Source: an uncultured Eubacteriales bacterium
Lineage (GTDB): Bacteria; Bacillota; Clostridia; Christensenellales; Aristaeellaceae
Assembly (NCBI GenBank): GCA_900542395.1
Contig: UQNM01000040.1
Span: 1 to 21,805 of the forward strand
DNA: 21,805 bases
Direction of reading: 5' to 3'
A program made the position numbers and the translations under genes. The notes beneath the pieces are model-generated. The model was given only the letters and a program-made list of their open reading frames with translations. It was not told where the DNA came from and did no database searches. This document shows, one piece after another, positions 15,028 through 21,805 of the stretch; positions within the stretch are counted from its first letter, which is position 1, and the number at the start of each line of letters is the position of its first letter.

Positions 15028-15699
15028 TTAGTCGCGCTGCTGTTTGCTCGCGTCAATGGCGGAAAACAGCTCCTTCTCGTTCATGCGATACGAAAGGATG
15101 TGCAGGCTGTCGGACAGATGCACGTTGTTGACGGCCACGCCCTCCGGCAGCACCAGATCGACCGGCGCAAAATTCCAGATCGCACGAACCCCGCCGCGAA
15201 CCAGCGTATCGCAGGTCGTCTGCGCATAGGCGGACGGAACGGCCAGCACCGCGATATCGACCTTGTGGGTCTCCATCCACGCATCCAGCTTTTCCATCGG
15301 CTGCACGAGAATCCCGTGCACATCAATGCCGACCAGCGCGGGCGATACGTCGAACATCGCCTGCACGTTAAAGCCTTCCTTCGCAAAGCCGGTATAATTC
15401 GCCACCGCGCGGCCGATGTTGCCCGCGCCGATGATAATGACATGGTATTCGTGGTTCAAGCCCAGAATCTCGCCGATGCGCTCCTTCAGATTGGCCACAT
15501 GATACCCGTATCCCTGCTGGCCAAAGCCGCCGAAGCAGTTGATATCCTGCCGGATCTGCGAAGCGGTCAGGTTCATGCGCTCGCCCAGCTCTTGGGAGGA
15601 AATGCGCACAACGCCCGCCTTTTCAAGCTCACGCAGATGGCGGTAATACATCGGCAACCTACGCACCACAGCGTCAGAAACCCTTGATTTGTAAGCCAT
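15028..15699 (-). CDS. rex: Redox-sensing transcriptional repressor Rex
   Basis: Rex represses fermentation and respiration genes when NADH is low and leaves DNA when NADH/NAD+ rises. The 223-residue protein has an N-terminal winged helix (about 1-75: SDAVVRRLPMYYRHLREL, ISSQELGERMNLTASQIRQD, GGFGQQGYGY) and a Rossmann domain with NAD-binding GAGNIGRA (91-98), followed by the domain-swapped C-terminal helix. Length and motifs are typical. ATG follows GAGGTG. Its own promoter shows no obvious Rex-type palindrome. VanW begins 23 bases downstream, suggesting a rex-vanW-tetR transcript. Confidence 0.97.
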   Translation of the reverse strand: MAYKSRVSDAVVRRLPMYYRHLRELEKAGVVRISSQELGERMNLTASQIRQDINCFGGFGQQGYGYHVANLKERIGEILGLNHEYHVIIIGAGNIGRAVANYTGFAKEGFNVQAMFDVSPALVGIDVHGILVQPMEKLDAWMETHKVDIAVLAVPSAYAQTTCDTLVRGGVRAIWNFAPVDLVLPEGVAVNNVHLSDSLHILSYRMNEKELFSAIDASKQQRD

Positions 15700-15748
15700 G
15701 TGTACTCACCTCTTCAATGCAATCAGAAAAACGTAGTCTTTCTTATTT

Positions 15749-15777
15749 AGTATATCAGTATTACGCGGCTTGTGCAA
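15749..15777 (-). promoter_or_regulatory. Probable promoter of rex
   Basis: Minus strand: TTGCAC (15772-15777), 17-base spacer, TATACT (15749-15754), about 50 bases before the rex start. The -10 is good and the -35 weak. Between this and the gpsA stop (15778-15865) I see AT-rich DNA with a TCAATG repeat and a weak CCGGA/TCCGG hairpin lacking a T tract. Confidence 0.6.
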
Positions 15778-15865
15778 GGAAAAGTTGCTCACACCCTGCG
15801 TTTTTCAATGCTTTTTATCAATGTTTCCGGACAGTATCAAACGGCTTCCGGCTATCGTTCACCCT

Positions 15866-16828
15866 TTAGATATCGAACTCCCGTTTGAGGCTGCGCGTGA
15901 ATAACTGATTCATCTGCTCCTTCGGCTGCGCGCCGTCATAGAGCACCGCGTACACCGCGCGGCCAATCGGCAGATCCACATGATACCTGTCCGCCAGCGC
16001 GCAAAGCGCCTTCACCGTGTCATAGCCTTCCGCCAGCTCGGTATACGGCTCACCGCGCACAAACATCTCGCCAAAGCGCCGGTTGTGGCTGTATTGTGAA
16101 AAAACTGTCGCTTCATAATCGCCCAGATGGCAGAGCCCGTAGGCGGAAAACCCGTTGCCGCCCATCGCCGCAATCAGCCGGGAAACCTCCCGCGTGCCGC
16201 GGCTCATCAGCGCGCCCTTGAGCGAGGAGAGCCCCATGCCGTCCAGCATGCCCGCCGCAATGCCGATCACATTCTTGGCCGCCGCCCCGACCTCGTTGCC
16301 GATCAGATCCGTTCCGTAATAGAAGCGAATCAGGCCGCCGGAAAGCTGCGAAATCAGCCGTTCCTTGACCGCCTCGCTGCTCGAATCAATCACCATGCAG
16401 TTGGGCACCCCGGCGAGAAATTCCTGCACATGCCCCGGCCCGAGCCACACGGCAACATCGTTGCTGCCGCCGACGGCCTCCTCCGCAATTTCGGAAAGGC
16501 GGCGGAGCGTCGTCACCTCGATGCCTTTCATGCACAGTGCGAACGTCTTCCCGCTCACGCCCTGCGCGGCGATCTGCGCCATCAGCTCCGGCAGATTCTG
16601 CGAACGGATGGAAATGCAGATCAACTCGCTTTGGAGCGCCTCCCGCAAATCCGTCGTCACACGCACATCCTCTTCCAGCGTCACCAGACCGTTGGAGCGC
16701 GTCTGACGAAACTGCTCAATGTGCTTGGAGCCCTCTCTGCCGTACAGCGTCACCTCATGCCCGATTTTGCGCAGATACCACGCGATAAACGAGCCCCAGC
16801 GCCCGCAGCCGATGACCGTTGCCTTCAT
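15866..16828 (-). CDS. gpsA: NAD(P)H-dependent glycerol-3-phosphate dehydrogenase (GpsA type)
   Basis: Reduces dihydroxyacetone phosphate to sn-glycerol-3-phosphate, the phospholipid backbone, in the cytoplasm. The 320-residue protein begins with a Rossmann strand and GCGRWGS nucleotide loop (7-13). CMKGIEV carries the first active-site Lys, and GNEVGAAAKNVIGIAAG the second, as in GpsA. The C-terminal substrate region reads GLCHLGDYEATVFSQYSHNRRFGE, where most GpsA have GLxGxGDLxxTCxSxxSRNRxxG, so Asp and the NR pair are kept but Thr-Cys and Ser-Arg are changed. GPGHVQEF also departs from the usual GPSFAxE. It is therefore a divergent family member; substrate specificity is likely but not certain. 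The start is ATG 16828 (AAAGGA nine bases upstream), not the adjacent TTG. Confidence 0.85.
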   Translation of the reverse strand: MKATVIGCGRWGSFIAWYLRKIGHEVTLYGREGSKHIEQFRQTRSNGLVTLEEDVRVTTDLREALQSELICISIRSQNLPELMAQIAAQGVSGKTFALCMKGIEVTTLRRLSEIAEEAVGGSNDVAVWLGPGHVQEFLAGVPNCMVIDSSSEAVKERLISQLSGGLIRFYYGTDLIGNEVGAAAKNVIGIAAGMLDGMGLSSLKGALMSRGTREVSRLIAAMGGNGFSAYGLCHLGDYEATVFSQYSHNRRFGEMFVRGEPYTELAEGYDTVKALCALADRYHVDLPIGRAVYAVLYDGAQPKEQMNQLFTRSLKREFDI

Positions 16829-16863
16829 CAATCTCGTTCCTTTCCATTTTCATAATCAAATGG

Positions 16864-16892
16864 ATTATATCACGTCATCCGCTTGGATGCAA
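16864..16892 (-). promoter_or_regulatory. Sigma-A promoter of the gpsA-type gene
   Basis: Minus strand: TTGCAT (16887-16892), 17-base spacer, perfect TATAAT (16864-16869), within the 72-base gap between the RNase R stop and the gpsA start. Confidence 0.8.
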
Positions 16893-16900
16893 CCCTGCCC

Positions 16901-18946
16901 TTATGACCGGTTAAAACCGCGCATGCGGTCGCGTTCCTGCTTTCTTTCGGAGCGCTGCCCGCTTGCCACACGCCCTTTCAGCGGCGTGAGCAGCGTCAGA
17001 TCAATGTTGCACTGGGTCAGCTCGACGTTCTGCACCTTGACGCGAACCGGCTGACCGAGCGAAAACACCGTGCCGGTGCGTTCGCCGCGCAGCAGCATGC
17101 GCCGCTCGTCGAAGCCAAACCAATCCTCCAGCGTGCGCACGGGCACAAAGCCCTCCGCGCCGTTGGACAGCGTGATATACATGCCGTATTCGCTCACGCC
17201 GTTGATCGTTCCGTCGTAATCCTCGCCGACATGGTGCGCCATCAGGCGCGCCATCATCAGCTTGTCCGCGGCGCGTTCCGCGTCAATCGCGGTGCGCTCC
17301 CGCTCGCTGGAACGAACGGCCGCATCGGCCAGCGCCTCGCCCGTCAGCGGAGCGGGTTGACCGGTCAGCTTCGCTGTCAGCGCGCGGCTGACCACCAGAT
17401 CGGGATAGCGGCGAATCGGCGAGGTGAAGTGGCAGTAATCCGCCATCGCCAAGCCGTAATGCCCCAGCGGCGCGACGTCGTAACGCGCCTTCTGCATGCT
17501 GCGCAGCGCCAGCGCGGTGATGACGGAATATTCCGGCCGCTCCTTCGTCTTTTCCAGAATCGCGCGGATATCGCCCGGCGCGGCGTTATGCCGGATGCCC
17601 TTGGCGTTTACGCCGATGCCATCCAGAAAATCCGCAAACATCGCCAGCTTCTCCGCGTCCGGCTTTTCATGGACGCGATAGAGCAGCGGCAGGCGGTTTT
17701 CCCTCGCAAAGCGCGCCACACATTCGTTCGCCGCCAGCATGAAATCCTCGATCATCATTTCCGCCTCGCCGCGCTCACGGGTGATGATTTCCACCGGCTC
17801 GCCGTTTTCATCCAGCACAAAGCCCGGTTCCTCGATTTCAAAATCAATGCAGCCCTGTGCCTGCCTGCGCGCGCGCAGTTTCCCGGCCAAAACGCGCATC
17901 CGGCGAAGTGTATCCGCCACGGCGGCCATCGCGTCCTCCTGCTGCTCGCTTCCGTTAAACAGCGCGTTCACATCGTCGTACACCAGCCGCGCCTTGCTGC
18001 ACGTGATGGTTCGGGCGATACGCTCGTCCACCACGCGCCCCGCATCGTCGATTTCCATCAGCGCGGTCATCGTGAATTTATCCTCGTTCGGCCGCAGCGA
18101 ACAAACGCCGTTGCAGAGCTGCTCCGGCAGCATCGGCAGCACGCGCCCCGGCAGATAGACGCTCGTGCCGCGCGCAAACGCTTCGCGATCCAGCGCCGTT
18201 CCCGGCCTGACGTAGTGCCCGACGTCCGCGATATGCACGCCGAGGCGCACATGGCCGTTTTCAAGCTGCTCAAGGCTCACAGAGTCGTCGAAGTCCTTTG
18301 CATCGCGCCCGTCAATGGTGAACGACAGCAGATGGCGCAGATCCTCGCGTGTCGGGTCGTCCGCCAGATCCGCCGGGCGGCAGGTGTCCGCCTCCTTCAG
18401 CACATCCTCCGGAAAATCGGTGCGCAGGCGCATGCTCATCACCAGTGCGTCGAGCGCATAGGTCGCCTGCTCAAAGCTGCCGATGCGTTCCTCGACGCTG
18501 ACGCACAGGCCGCCTTCATCCTCCCAGCGGGTGACATGGGTGCGGACAATTTCGCCGTCCTCGGCTTCGGCATGCAGGTCGGCGACGGCAATTTCAGCAG
18601 GGAGTCTGCGCTCGAGCGGCTGAATCACGCGCACACCGTCGTGCACCCGCAGCACACCCATGATGTTTTCATGCGCATGCGTCAGCACCTTGGCGACAAC
18701 CACGCGGTCGCGGCCGATGCGTTCCGCCAGGACCGTATCGCCAAAGAGCGCTCCGCGCGCGTTTTCTTTCGCGCAGGTGTAAATCGTTCCGTCCTCGGCC
18801 TCCATGCGGATTGCGCCGCGAGCCATGCCGCGAACGGTCAACTGCACCGTTTGTTCCTTTTGTGTGCGCTGGGCGCGCATATCCCGCGCGGGGCGCTCAG
18901 AGCGAGCGCTCGGCCTGCGGTTTGAGTAGCGTGTGTCGCTTTTCAT
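16901..18946 (-). CDS. rnr: Ribonuclease R (RNB family 3'-5' exoribonuclease)
   Basis: Degrades structured RNA from the 3' end, including rRNA fragments and stalled-ribosome mRNA. The 681-residue product starts at ATG 18946, with AGGAG seven bases upstream. Residues 1-33 are Arg/Ser-rich and probably disordered; the family's usual N-terminal winged-helix is not apparent. Cold-shock domains follow (about 34-190: VRGMARGAIRMEAEDG, GALFGDTVLAERIG). The RNB catalytic domain (about 205-525) has metal-binding aspartates in DGRDAKDFDD (212-221), GVHIADVGHYV, and HFTSPIRRYPDL (506-517). An S1 domain (about 575-653: GTINGVSEYGMYITLSNGAEG) and an Arg/Lys-rich tail end the protein. Its partner smpB, often next door, is absent here. 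secG lies upstream, a common pairing in Firmicutes. Confidence 0.95.
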   Translation of the reverse strand: MKSDTRYSNRRPSARSERPARDMRAQRTQKEQTVQLTVRGMARGAIRMEAEDGTIYTCAKENARGALFGDTVLAERIGRDRVVVAKVLTHAHENIMGVLRVHDGVRVIQPLERRLPAEIAVADLHAEAEDGEIVRTHVTRWEDEGGLCVSVEERIGSFEQATYALDALVMSMRLRTDFPEDVLKEADTCRPADLADDPTREDLRHLLSFTIDGRDAKDFDDSVSLEQLENGHVRLGVHIADVGHYVRPGTALDREAFARGTSVYLPGRVLPMLPEQLCNGVCSLRPNEDKFTMTALMEIDDAGRVVDERIARTITCSKARLVYDDVNALFNGSEQQEDAMAAVADTLRRMRVLAGKLRARRQAQGCIDFEIEEPGFVLDENGEPVEIITRERGEAEMMIEDFMLAANECVARFARENRLPLLYRVHEKPDAEKLAMFADFLDGIGVNAKGIRHNAAPGDIRAILEKTKERPEYSVITALALRSMQKARYDVAPLGHYGLAMADYCHFTSPIRRYPDLVVSRALTAKLTGQPAPLTGEALADAAVRSSERERTAIDAERAADKLMMARLMAHHVGEDYDGTINGVSEYGMYITLSNGAEGFVPVRTLEDWFGFDERRMLLRGERTGTVFSLGQPVRVKVQNVELTQCNIDLTLLTPLKGRVASGQRSERKQERDRMRGFNRS

Positions 18947-18998
18947 ATTTCTTCTCCTGCTTTTATCTTGCCTGTTCGGGTCTTCGTTCAATCCATAT

Positions 18999-19032
18999 TT
19001 TCAAATTGTTCAAAATTTCAAATTGCTCAAAA
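18999..19032. repeat. Tandem 17-base repeat upstream of rnr
   Basis: TTTCAAATTGTTCAAAA (18999-19015) is followed without a gap by TTTCAAATTGCTCAAAA (19016-19032), a single T/C difference. The pair lies between the secG terminator and the RNase R start. On the minus strand each unit contains a TTTGAAA element. No clear promoter could be placed within 18947-19030; TTGAAA-like -35 candidates lie in the repeat itself. Confidence 0.8.
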
Positions 19033-19063
19033 AAGAGGCCAAAGCATCTGCTTCAGCCTCTTT
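19028..19063 (-). terminator. Terminator of the rplM-rpsI-secG operon
   Basis: Minus strand: AAAGAGGC (19056-19063) pairs with GCCTCTTT (19032-19039), with an inner AAGC/GCTT stem, then a run of T residues (19029-19034). It begins ten bases after the secG stop. Confidence 0.93.
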
Positions 19064-19072
19064 CGCTTTCAC

Positions 19073-19309
19073 TTAGCCGATCATCGCAACGATGAGCGCG
19101 CAAATGATAAACACACCTGCGGAAACCTTCGTCGCCAGAGCGAGCTTACCCTCCATCGACTTCGCCTTGTTCTTTCCAAAGAACGTCTCGGCGCCGCCCG
19201 CAATCGCACCCAGGCCATTGGATTCGCCCGGCTGGAGCAGAACGGTAGCGATGAGGATGAGCGCGGTGATCACAAGCAGCACGGTGACAATACCGTTAAG
19301 GATCGCCAT
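19073..19309 (-). CDS. secG: Preprotein translocase subunit SecG
   Basis: Small membrane partner of SecYE that stimulates protein export. The 78-residue protein has two hydrophobic segments: residues 3-26 (LNGIVTVLLVITALILIATV) and 60-77, joined by a loop with the SecG signature LLQPGESNGLGAIAGGAETFFG. ATG has GGAGG nine bases upstream. It begins 31 bases after rpsI and is followed by a strong terminator, so it closes the ribosomal protein operon. Confidence 0.96.
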   Translation of the reverse strand: MAILNGIVTVLLVITALILIATVLLQPGESNGLGAIAGGAETFFGKNKAKSMEGKLALATKVSAGVFIICALIVAMIG

Positions 19310-19340
19310 ATATCTTCGCCTCCTCGACTCGTTAAGCGAA

Positions 19341-19733
19341 TTAACGCTTGGAGAACTGCGGCGCGCGGCGTGCAGCCTTGAGGCCGTACTTCTTGCGCTC
19401 CTTCATGCGCGGATCACGCGTGAGGAAGCCAGCCTTCTTCACCGCCGGACGGAGCTCCGGATCGGCCTTCACGAGCGCGCGGGCAATGCCGTGACGGATC
19501 GCACCGGCCTGACCGGAAAGGCCACCGCCATACACGTTGACCAGCACATCGTAGCGACCCTCCAGATTGGTGAGCGCCAGCGGCTGACGAACGGTCATCT
19601 TCAGGGTCTCCAGACCGAAGTAGTTGTCGATATCGCGGCCATTGATGACCACCTTGCCGTCGCCCGGAACGAGGCGAACACGAGCAATGGCCTTTTTGCG
19701 GCGGCCGACCGCCTGATACTGAACCTGTGCCAT
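19341..19733 (-). CDS. rpsI: 30S ribosomal protein S9
   Basis: S9 binds the head of the small subunit; its C-terminal tail reaches the P-site tRNA. The 130-residue protein has YQAVGRRKKAIARVRLVPG at the start, the GGGLSGQAGAIRHGIARAL motif (about 69-87) and the canonical RDPRMKERKKYGLKAARRAP...SKR tail. Length matches the family. ATG follows AAGGAG by ten bases. It starts 24 bases after rplM, the universal rplM-rpsI pair. Confidence 0.98.
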   Translation of the reverse strand: MAQVQYQAVGRRKKAIARVRLVPGDGKVVINGRDIDNYFGLETLKMTVRQPLALTNLEGRYDVLVNVYGGGLSGQAGAIRHGIARALVKADPELRPAVKKAGFLTRDPRMKERKKYGLKAARRAPQFSKR

Positions 19734-19757
19734 GTTACAAACTCTCCTTCCTGCTAA

Positions 19758-20192
19758 TTACTTCACCAGCTCGAGCACTTCCGGCTTCTGCGCCTCGTGC
19801 TCATGCTCGGCGCCGGCATACACGCGCAGCTTGCGAGCCATCTGACGACCCAGCGGGCCCTTGGGCATCATGCCCAGAATCGCGTGCTTCACAGCGAACT
19901 CCGGCTTCTCAGCCATCAGCTTGCTGTACTTGGTCTCCTTGAGACCGCCGACATAACCGGAATGATGGTAGTACACCTTCTGGTCGAGCTTCTTGCCGGT
20001 CAGAACCACCTTGGCGGCATTGATGACGATCACATGGTCGCCGGTGTCGCAGTGGGGGGTGTAGGTGGGCTTGTTCTTGCCGCGCAGAATCGCGGCGACC
20101 TGGCTGGCCAGGCGGCCGAGCGTCATGCCGTCGGCGTCAACAACATACCACTTGCGCTCGACGGTCTGGGCATTTGCCATAAACGTTTTCAC
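19758..20192 (-). CDS. rplM: 50S ribosomal protein L13
   Basis: An early-assembly protein of the large subunit. The 144-residue sequence shows WYVVDADGMTLGRLASQVA, then GDHVIVINAAKVVLTGKK and the signature AVKHAILGMMPKGPLGRQM. The start is GTG 20192, with GGAGG seven bases upstream, rather than the ATG four codons later. It heads the rplM-rpsI-secG operon behind a structured leader and a TTGACA promoter. Confidence 0.97.
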   Translation of the reverse strand: MKTFMANAQTVERKWYVVDADGMTLGRLASQVAAILRGKNKPTYTPHCDTGDHVIVINAAKVVLTGKKLDQKVYYHHSGYVGGLKETKYSKLMAEKPEFAVKHAILGMMPKGPLGRQMARKLRVYAGAEHEHEAQKPEVLELVK

Positions 20193-20219
20193 GTGAATTC
20201 CTCCATTATCCTGAAAATC

Positions 20220-20275
20220 AGAATCTAAGGTGCATCGCGCTGGTCAGACGCTCTGCTAAAGCGCGCGCAGATTCT
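20220..20275 (-). ncRNA. Structured 5' leader of rplM, possible L13 autoregulatory element
   Basis: On the minus strand, an outer stem AGAATC (20270-20275) / GATTCT (20220-20225) encloses TGCGCGC...GCGCGATGCA pairing and a smaller inner loop. It lies between the rplM promoter and start codon. Position and form fit the ribosomal leader elements through which L13 represses its own operon in some Firmicutes; I cannot confirm a match to the described L13 leader. Confidence 0.5.
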
Positions 20276-20309
20276 CCCGGGGCTAATCAGTCGAACATAC
20301 GCACTGGCT

Positions 20310-20339
20310 ATTTTAACCGCTTTCTATCCCTTTTGTCAA
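20310..20339 (-). promoter_or_regulatory. Sigma-A promoter of rplM-rpsI-secG
   Basis: Minus strand: perfect TTGACA (20334-20339), 18-base spacer, TAAAAT (20310-20315). It implies a transcript with a leader of about 110 bases before the rplM GTG. Confidence 0.75.
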
Positions 20340-20419
20340 GGCTTTTTGCTGATTTTATCAAAGAAATTTGACTTCTTTCCCCTTTTCGCCTCCGTCCGCG
20401 ACATTTTTTTCAAACCACC

Positions 20420-20448
20420 TTGACAAACGCCCCCGACCCGGATAGAAT
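20420..20448 (+). promoter_or_regulatory. Sigma-A promoter of the T-box/leuA transcript
   Basis: TTGACA (20420-20425), 17-base spacer, TAGAAT (20443-20448). Transcription should start near 20455, at the beginning of the T-box leader. The stretch 20340-20419 between the two divergent promoters is T-rich with no other feature seen. Confidence 0.85.
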
Positions 20449-20454
20449 AAATGT

Positions 20455-20742
20455 CAAGTTCACAGCAACGAACCCCAAAGATGATGATGGGAAATAATCA
20501 GGGGATTTCGTCCGTCAAGAGAGTCGGCGGCTGGTGCAAGCCGAACGGAACGCCTTTTGAAAACTCCTCCCGGAATCGCGCGGATGAAACGCAGTAGTTC
20601 GCGACGGATGACCCCGTGATCGGTCAGGCCTTGTCTGAGGCCGTGAGGGCTGAGTCATCAGCCGAATTAGGGTGGTACCGCGCTGAAAGTCATGTATTCA
20701 AGCGCCCCTATGTCGCTTTTAAGGCGGCTGGGGGCGCTTTTT
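20455..20742 (+). ncRNA. T-box leader, probable leucine specificity, controlling leuA
   Basis: A tRNA-sensing riboswitch that lets transcription continue when uncharged tRNA accumulates. The T-box consensus AGGGTGGTACCGCG is at 20669-20682; its TGGT (20673-20676) pairs with tRNA 3' ends carrying A before CCA, as tRNA-Leu has. Stem I includes AGAGAGTCGG (about 20518-20527) and GGTGCAAGCC (about 20533-20542). In the presumed specifier loop GAAAACTCCTCCCGG the codon CTC (20564-20566), Leu, fits best. The leader ends in a terminator. Downstream leuA supports leucine specificity. Specifier register is inferred by eye. Confidence 0.93.
20700..20742 (+). terminator. Regulated terminator of the T-box leader
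   Basis: AAGCGCCCC (20700-20708) pairs with GGGGCGCTT (20731-20739), followed by TTTTT (20738-20742). It lies 18 bases past the T-box sequence and 48 bases before leuA, as expected for the off-state hairpin. Confidence 0.93.
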
Positions 20743-20790
20743 CGTTCCCCGGCCAACCGTTTTGTTTCAGTTTGAAAGGAGAAACCCATC

Positions 20791-21805
20791 ATGTATCAGG
20801 GCTGCAAAAAGTATATCCCGTTCACTCCCGTTTCTCTGCCGGATCGCACATGGCCGAACAACCGCATCGAAAAAGCGCCGACCTGGTGCTCCGTCGATCT
20901 CCGCGACGGCAATCAGGCGCTCGTCACGCCGATGAACCTTCAGGAAAAGCTCGATTTCTTCAAGCTGCTGGTGGATATCGGCTTTAAGGAGATCGAGGTC
21001 GGCTTTCCCTCCGCCTCCGAAACGGAATATGAAATTCTGCGCGCGCTGATCGACGGCCACTATATCCCGGATGACGTCACCATTCAGGTGCTGGTGCAGG
21101 CGCGCGAGCATCTGATCCGCAAAACCTTCGAGGCCGTGCGCGGCGCGAAAAACGTCATCATCCACTTCTATAATTCCACCTCGACCCTCCAGCGCAAGGT
21201 CGTCTTCAAAAAGGACATGCAGGGAATCATTGATATCGCCGTCGCGGGCGCAAAGCTGGTGCGCGAACTGACCGAAGCCGATCAATCCGGCACAAATTTC
21301 CGCTATGAATATTCTCCGGAGTCTTTTTCCGGCACGGAAATGGATTTTGCCGTGGATATCTGCCATCAGGTGATGGAAACGCTCGGCGCGACGAAGGAAA
21401 ACCCGGTCATCCTCAACCTGCCCAACACGGTTGAAATGTGCACGCCCAACACCTACGCCGACCAGATCGAATATTTCATCCGTCATCTGCCCAACCGCGA
21501 TGCGGCGATCATCTCCGTCCATCCGCACAACGACCGCGGCACGGGCGTGGCCTGCGCGGAGCTGTCCATGCTGGCGGGCGCGGATCGCGTCGAAGGCACG
21601 CTGTTCGGCAATGGTGAACGCACGGGCAACCTCGATATCGTCACCGTCGCGCTGAACATGTTCACGCAGGGCGTTGACCCGATGCTCGATTTCTCCCATA
21701 TCGACCATGTCCGCGAGATTTACGAGCGCTGCACCAAGATGCACGTGCCCGAGCGCTGGCCGTATGCGGGCAAGCTGGCCTTCACCGCCTTCTCCGGCTC
21801 GCATC
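20791..21805 (+). CDS. leuA: 2-isopropylmalate synthase, long LeuA type (3' end outside window)
   Basis: Condenses acetyl-CoA with 2-oxoisovalerate in the first committed step of leucine synthesis. The window holds 338 codons with no stop before the edge; the full long-form enzyme is about 560 residues, so the regulatory C-terminal domain is missing. The catalytic TIM barrel begins with TWCSVDLRDGNQALVTPM (31-48), where Asp36 and the RDGNQ motif bind metal and substrate. HPHNDRGTG (244-252) supplies two metal-binding His, and GTLFGNGERTGN (269-280) is the second family signature. The N-terminal extension of about 30 residues before the barrel fits LeuA type 2 as in Corynebacterium and many Clostridia. 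ATG has AAAGGAG nine bases upstream, 48 bases past the T-box terminator. Confidence 0.96.
   Translation, partial: MYQGCKKYIPFTPVSLPDRTWPNNRIEKAPTWCSVDLRDGNQALVTPMNLQEKLDFFKLLVDIGFKEIEVGFPSASETEYEILRALIDGHYIPDDVTIQVLVQAREHLIRKTFEAVRGAKNVIIHFYNSTSTLQRKVVFKKDMQGIIDIAVAGAKLVRELTEADQSGTNFRYEYSPESFSGTEMDFAVDICHQVMETLGATKENPVILNLPNTVEMCTPNTYADQIEYFIRHLPNRDAAIISVHPHNDRGTGVACAELSMLAGADRVEGTLFGNGERTGNLDIVTVALNMFTQGVDPMLDFSHIDHVREIYERCTKMHVPERWPYAGKLAFTAFSGSH

Noticed and set aside
15700..15800. Rex operator in the rex promoter
   Set aside because: No TTGTGAA/TTCACAA or TTGTTAA/TTAACAA palindrome could be found there.
20767..21804. Minus-strand open frame of 345 codons opposite leuA
   Set aside because: The plus strand encodes clear LeuA motifs behind a T-box; the reverse frame has no recognisable domain.
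1..21805. CRISPR arrays, insertion sequences, prophage, tRNA, tmRNA, defence systems
   Set aside because: No repeat-spacer pattern, transposase, integrase, phage or toxin gene, or cloverleaf was seen; smpB and ssrA are also not present near rnr.

Overview
The window looks like chromosomal housekeeping DNA from a fairly GC-rich low-GC-phylum relative, that is, a member of the Clostridia (Firmicutes/Bacillota). The evidence is the gene set and regulation: Rex, VanW, YybS/DUF2232 next to rplI and dnaB, PrsA-like foldase, SecG beside RNase R, a T-box before leuA, TIGR03905 TSCPD protein, GGAGG ribosome sites and near-consensus sigma-A promoters. A Christensenellales-like lineage is possible, but this is only a guess from gene style. 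No phage, transposon, CRISPR array, rRNA or tRNA was seen.

Layout. Almost everything reads on the minus strand; only the TSCPD gene (10286-10537) and leuA (20791 to the right edge, cut off) are on the plus strand. From the left: a PrsA-like lipoprotein foldase with its own perfect promoter and terminator (48-1666). Then a large minus-strand cluster read right to left: DUF2232 membrane protein, rplI, a terminator, dnaB, topB, an unrecognised two-helix membrane protein, and a DUF6056 polytopic membrane protein (1733-8700). To the right are a TMEM164/YwaF-like membrane protein and a beta-propeller protein (8673-10159), then the divergent TSCPD gene, separated by a two-way terminator from glmM and a left-handed beta-helix acyltransferase-like gene (10602-12739). 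Next come rex, vanW and a TetR regulator (12816-15777), apparently one transcription unit; a gpsA-type dehydrogenase with its own promoter; RNase R; and the rplM-rpsI-secG operon with a structured leader (19073-20339). Divergent from it is a leucine T-box riboswitch controlling leuA (20420-21805).

How the genes work together: replication (DnaB, Topo III) and translation (L9, L13, S9) sit with cell-envelope supply genes (GlmM plus beta-helix protein for amino-sugar nucleotides, GpsA for phospholipid backbone, SecG and the PrsA-like foldase for export, VanW and DUF6056 at the surface). Rex links redox state to its transcription unit.

Several start codons are better placed at GTG or TTG than at the first long-frame start (dnaB, DUF2232, TetR, rplM), judged from ribosome-binding sites. 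No clear undescribed system was found. The most unusual items are a coiled-coil insertion inside the parvulin domain of the foldase, loss of gdpP from the yybS-gdpP-rplI-dnaB neighbourhood, a stand-alone beta-helix partner for glmM, an Arg-rich replacement of the RNase R N-terminus, and short direct repeats at the rnr and glmM control regions.
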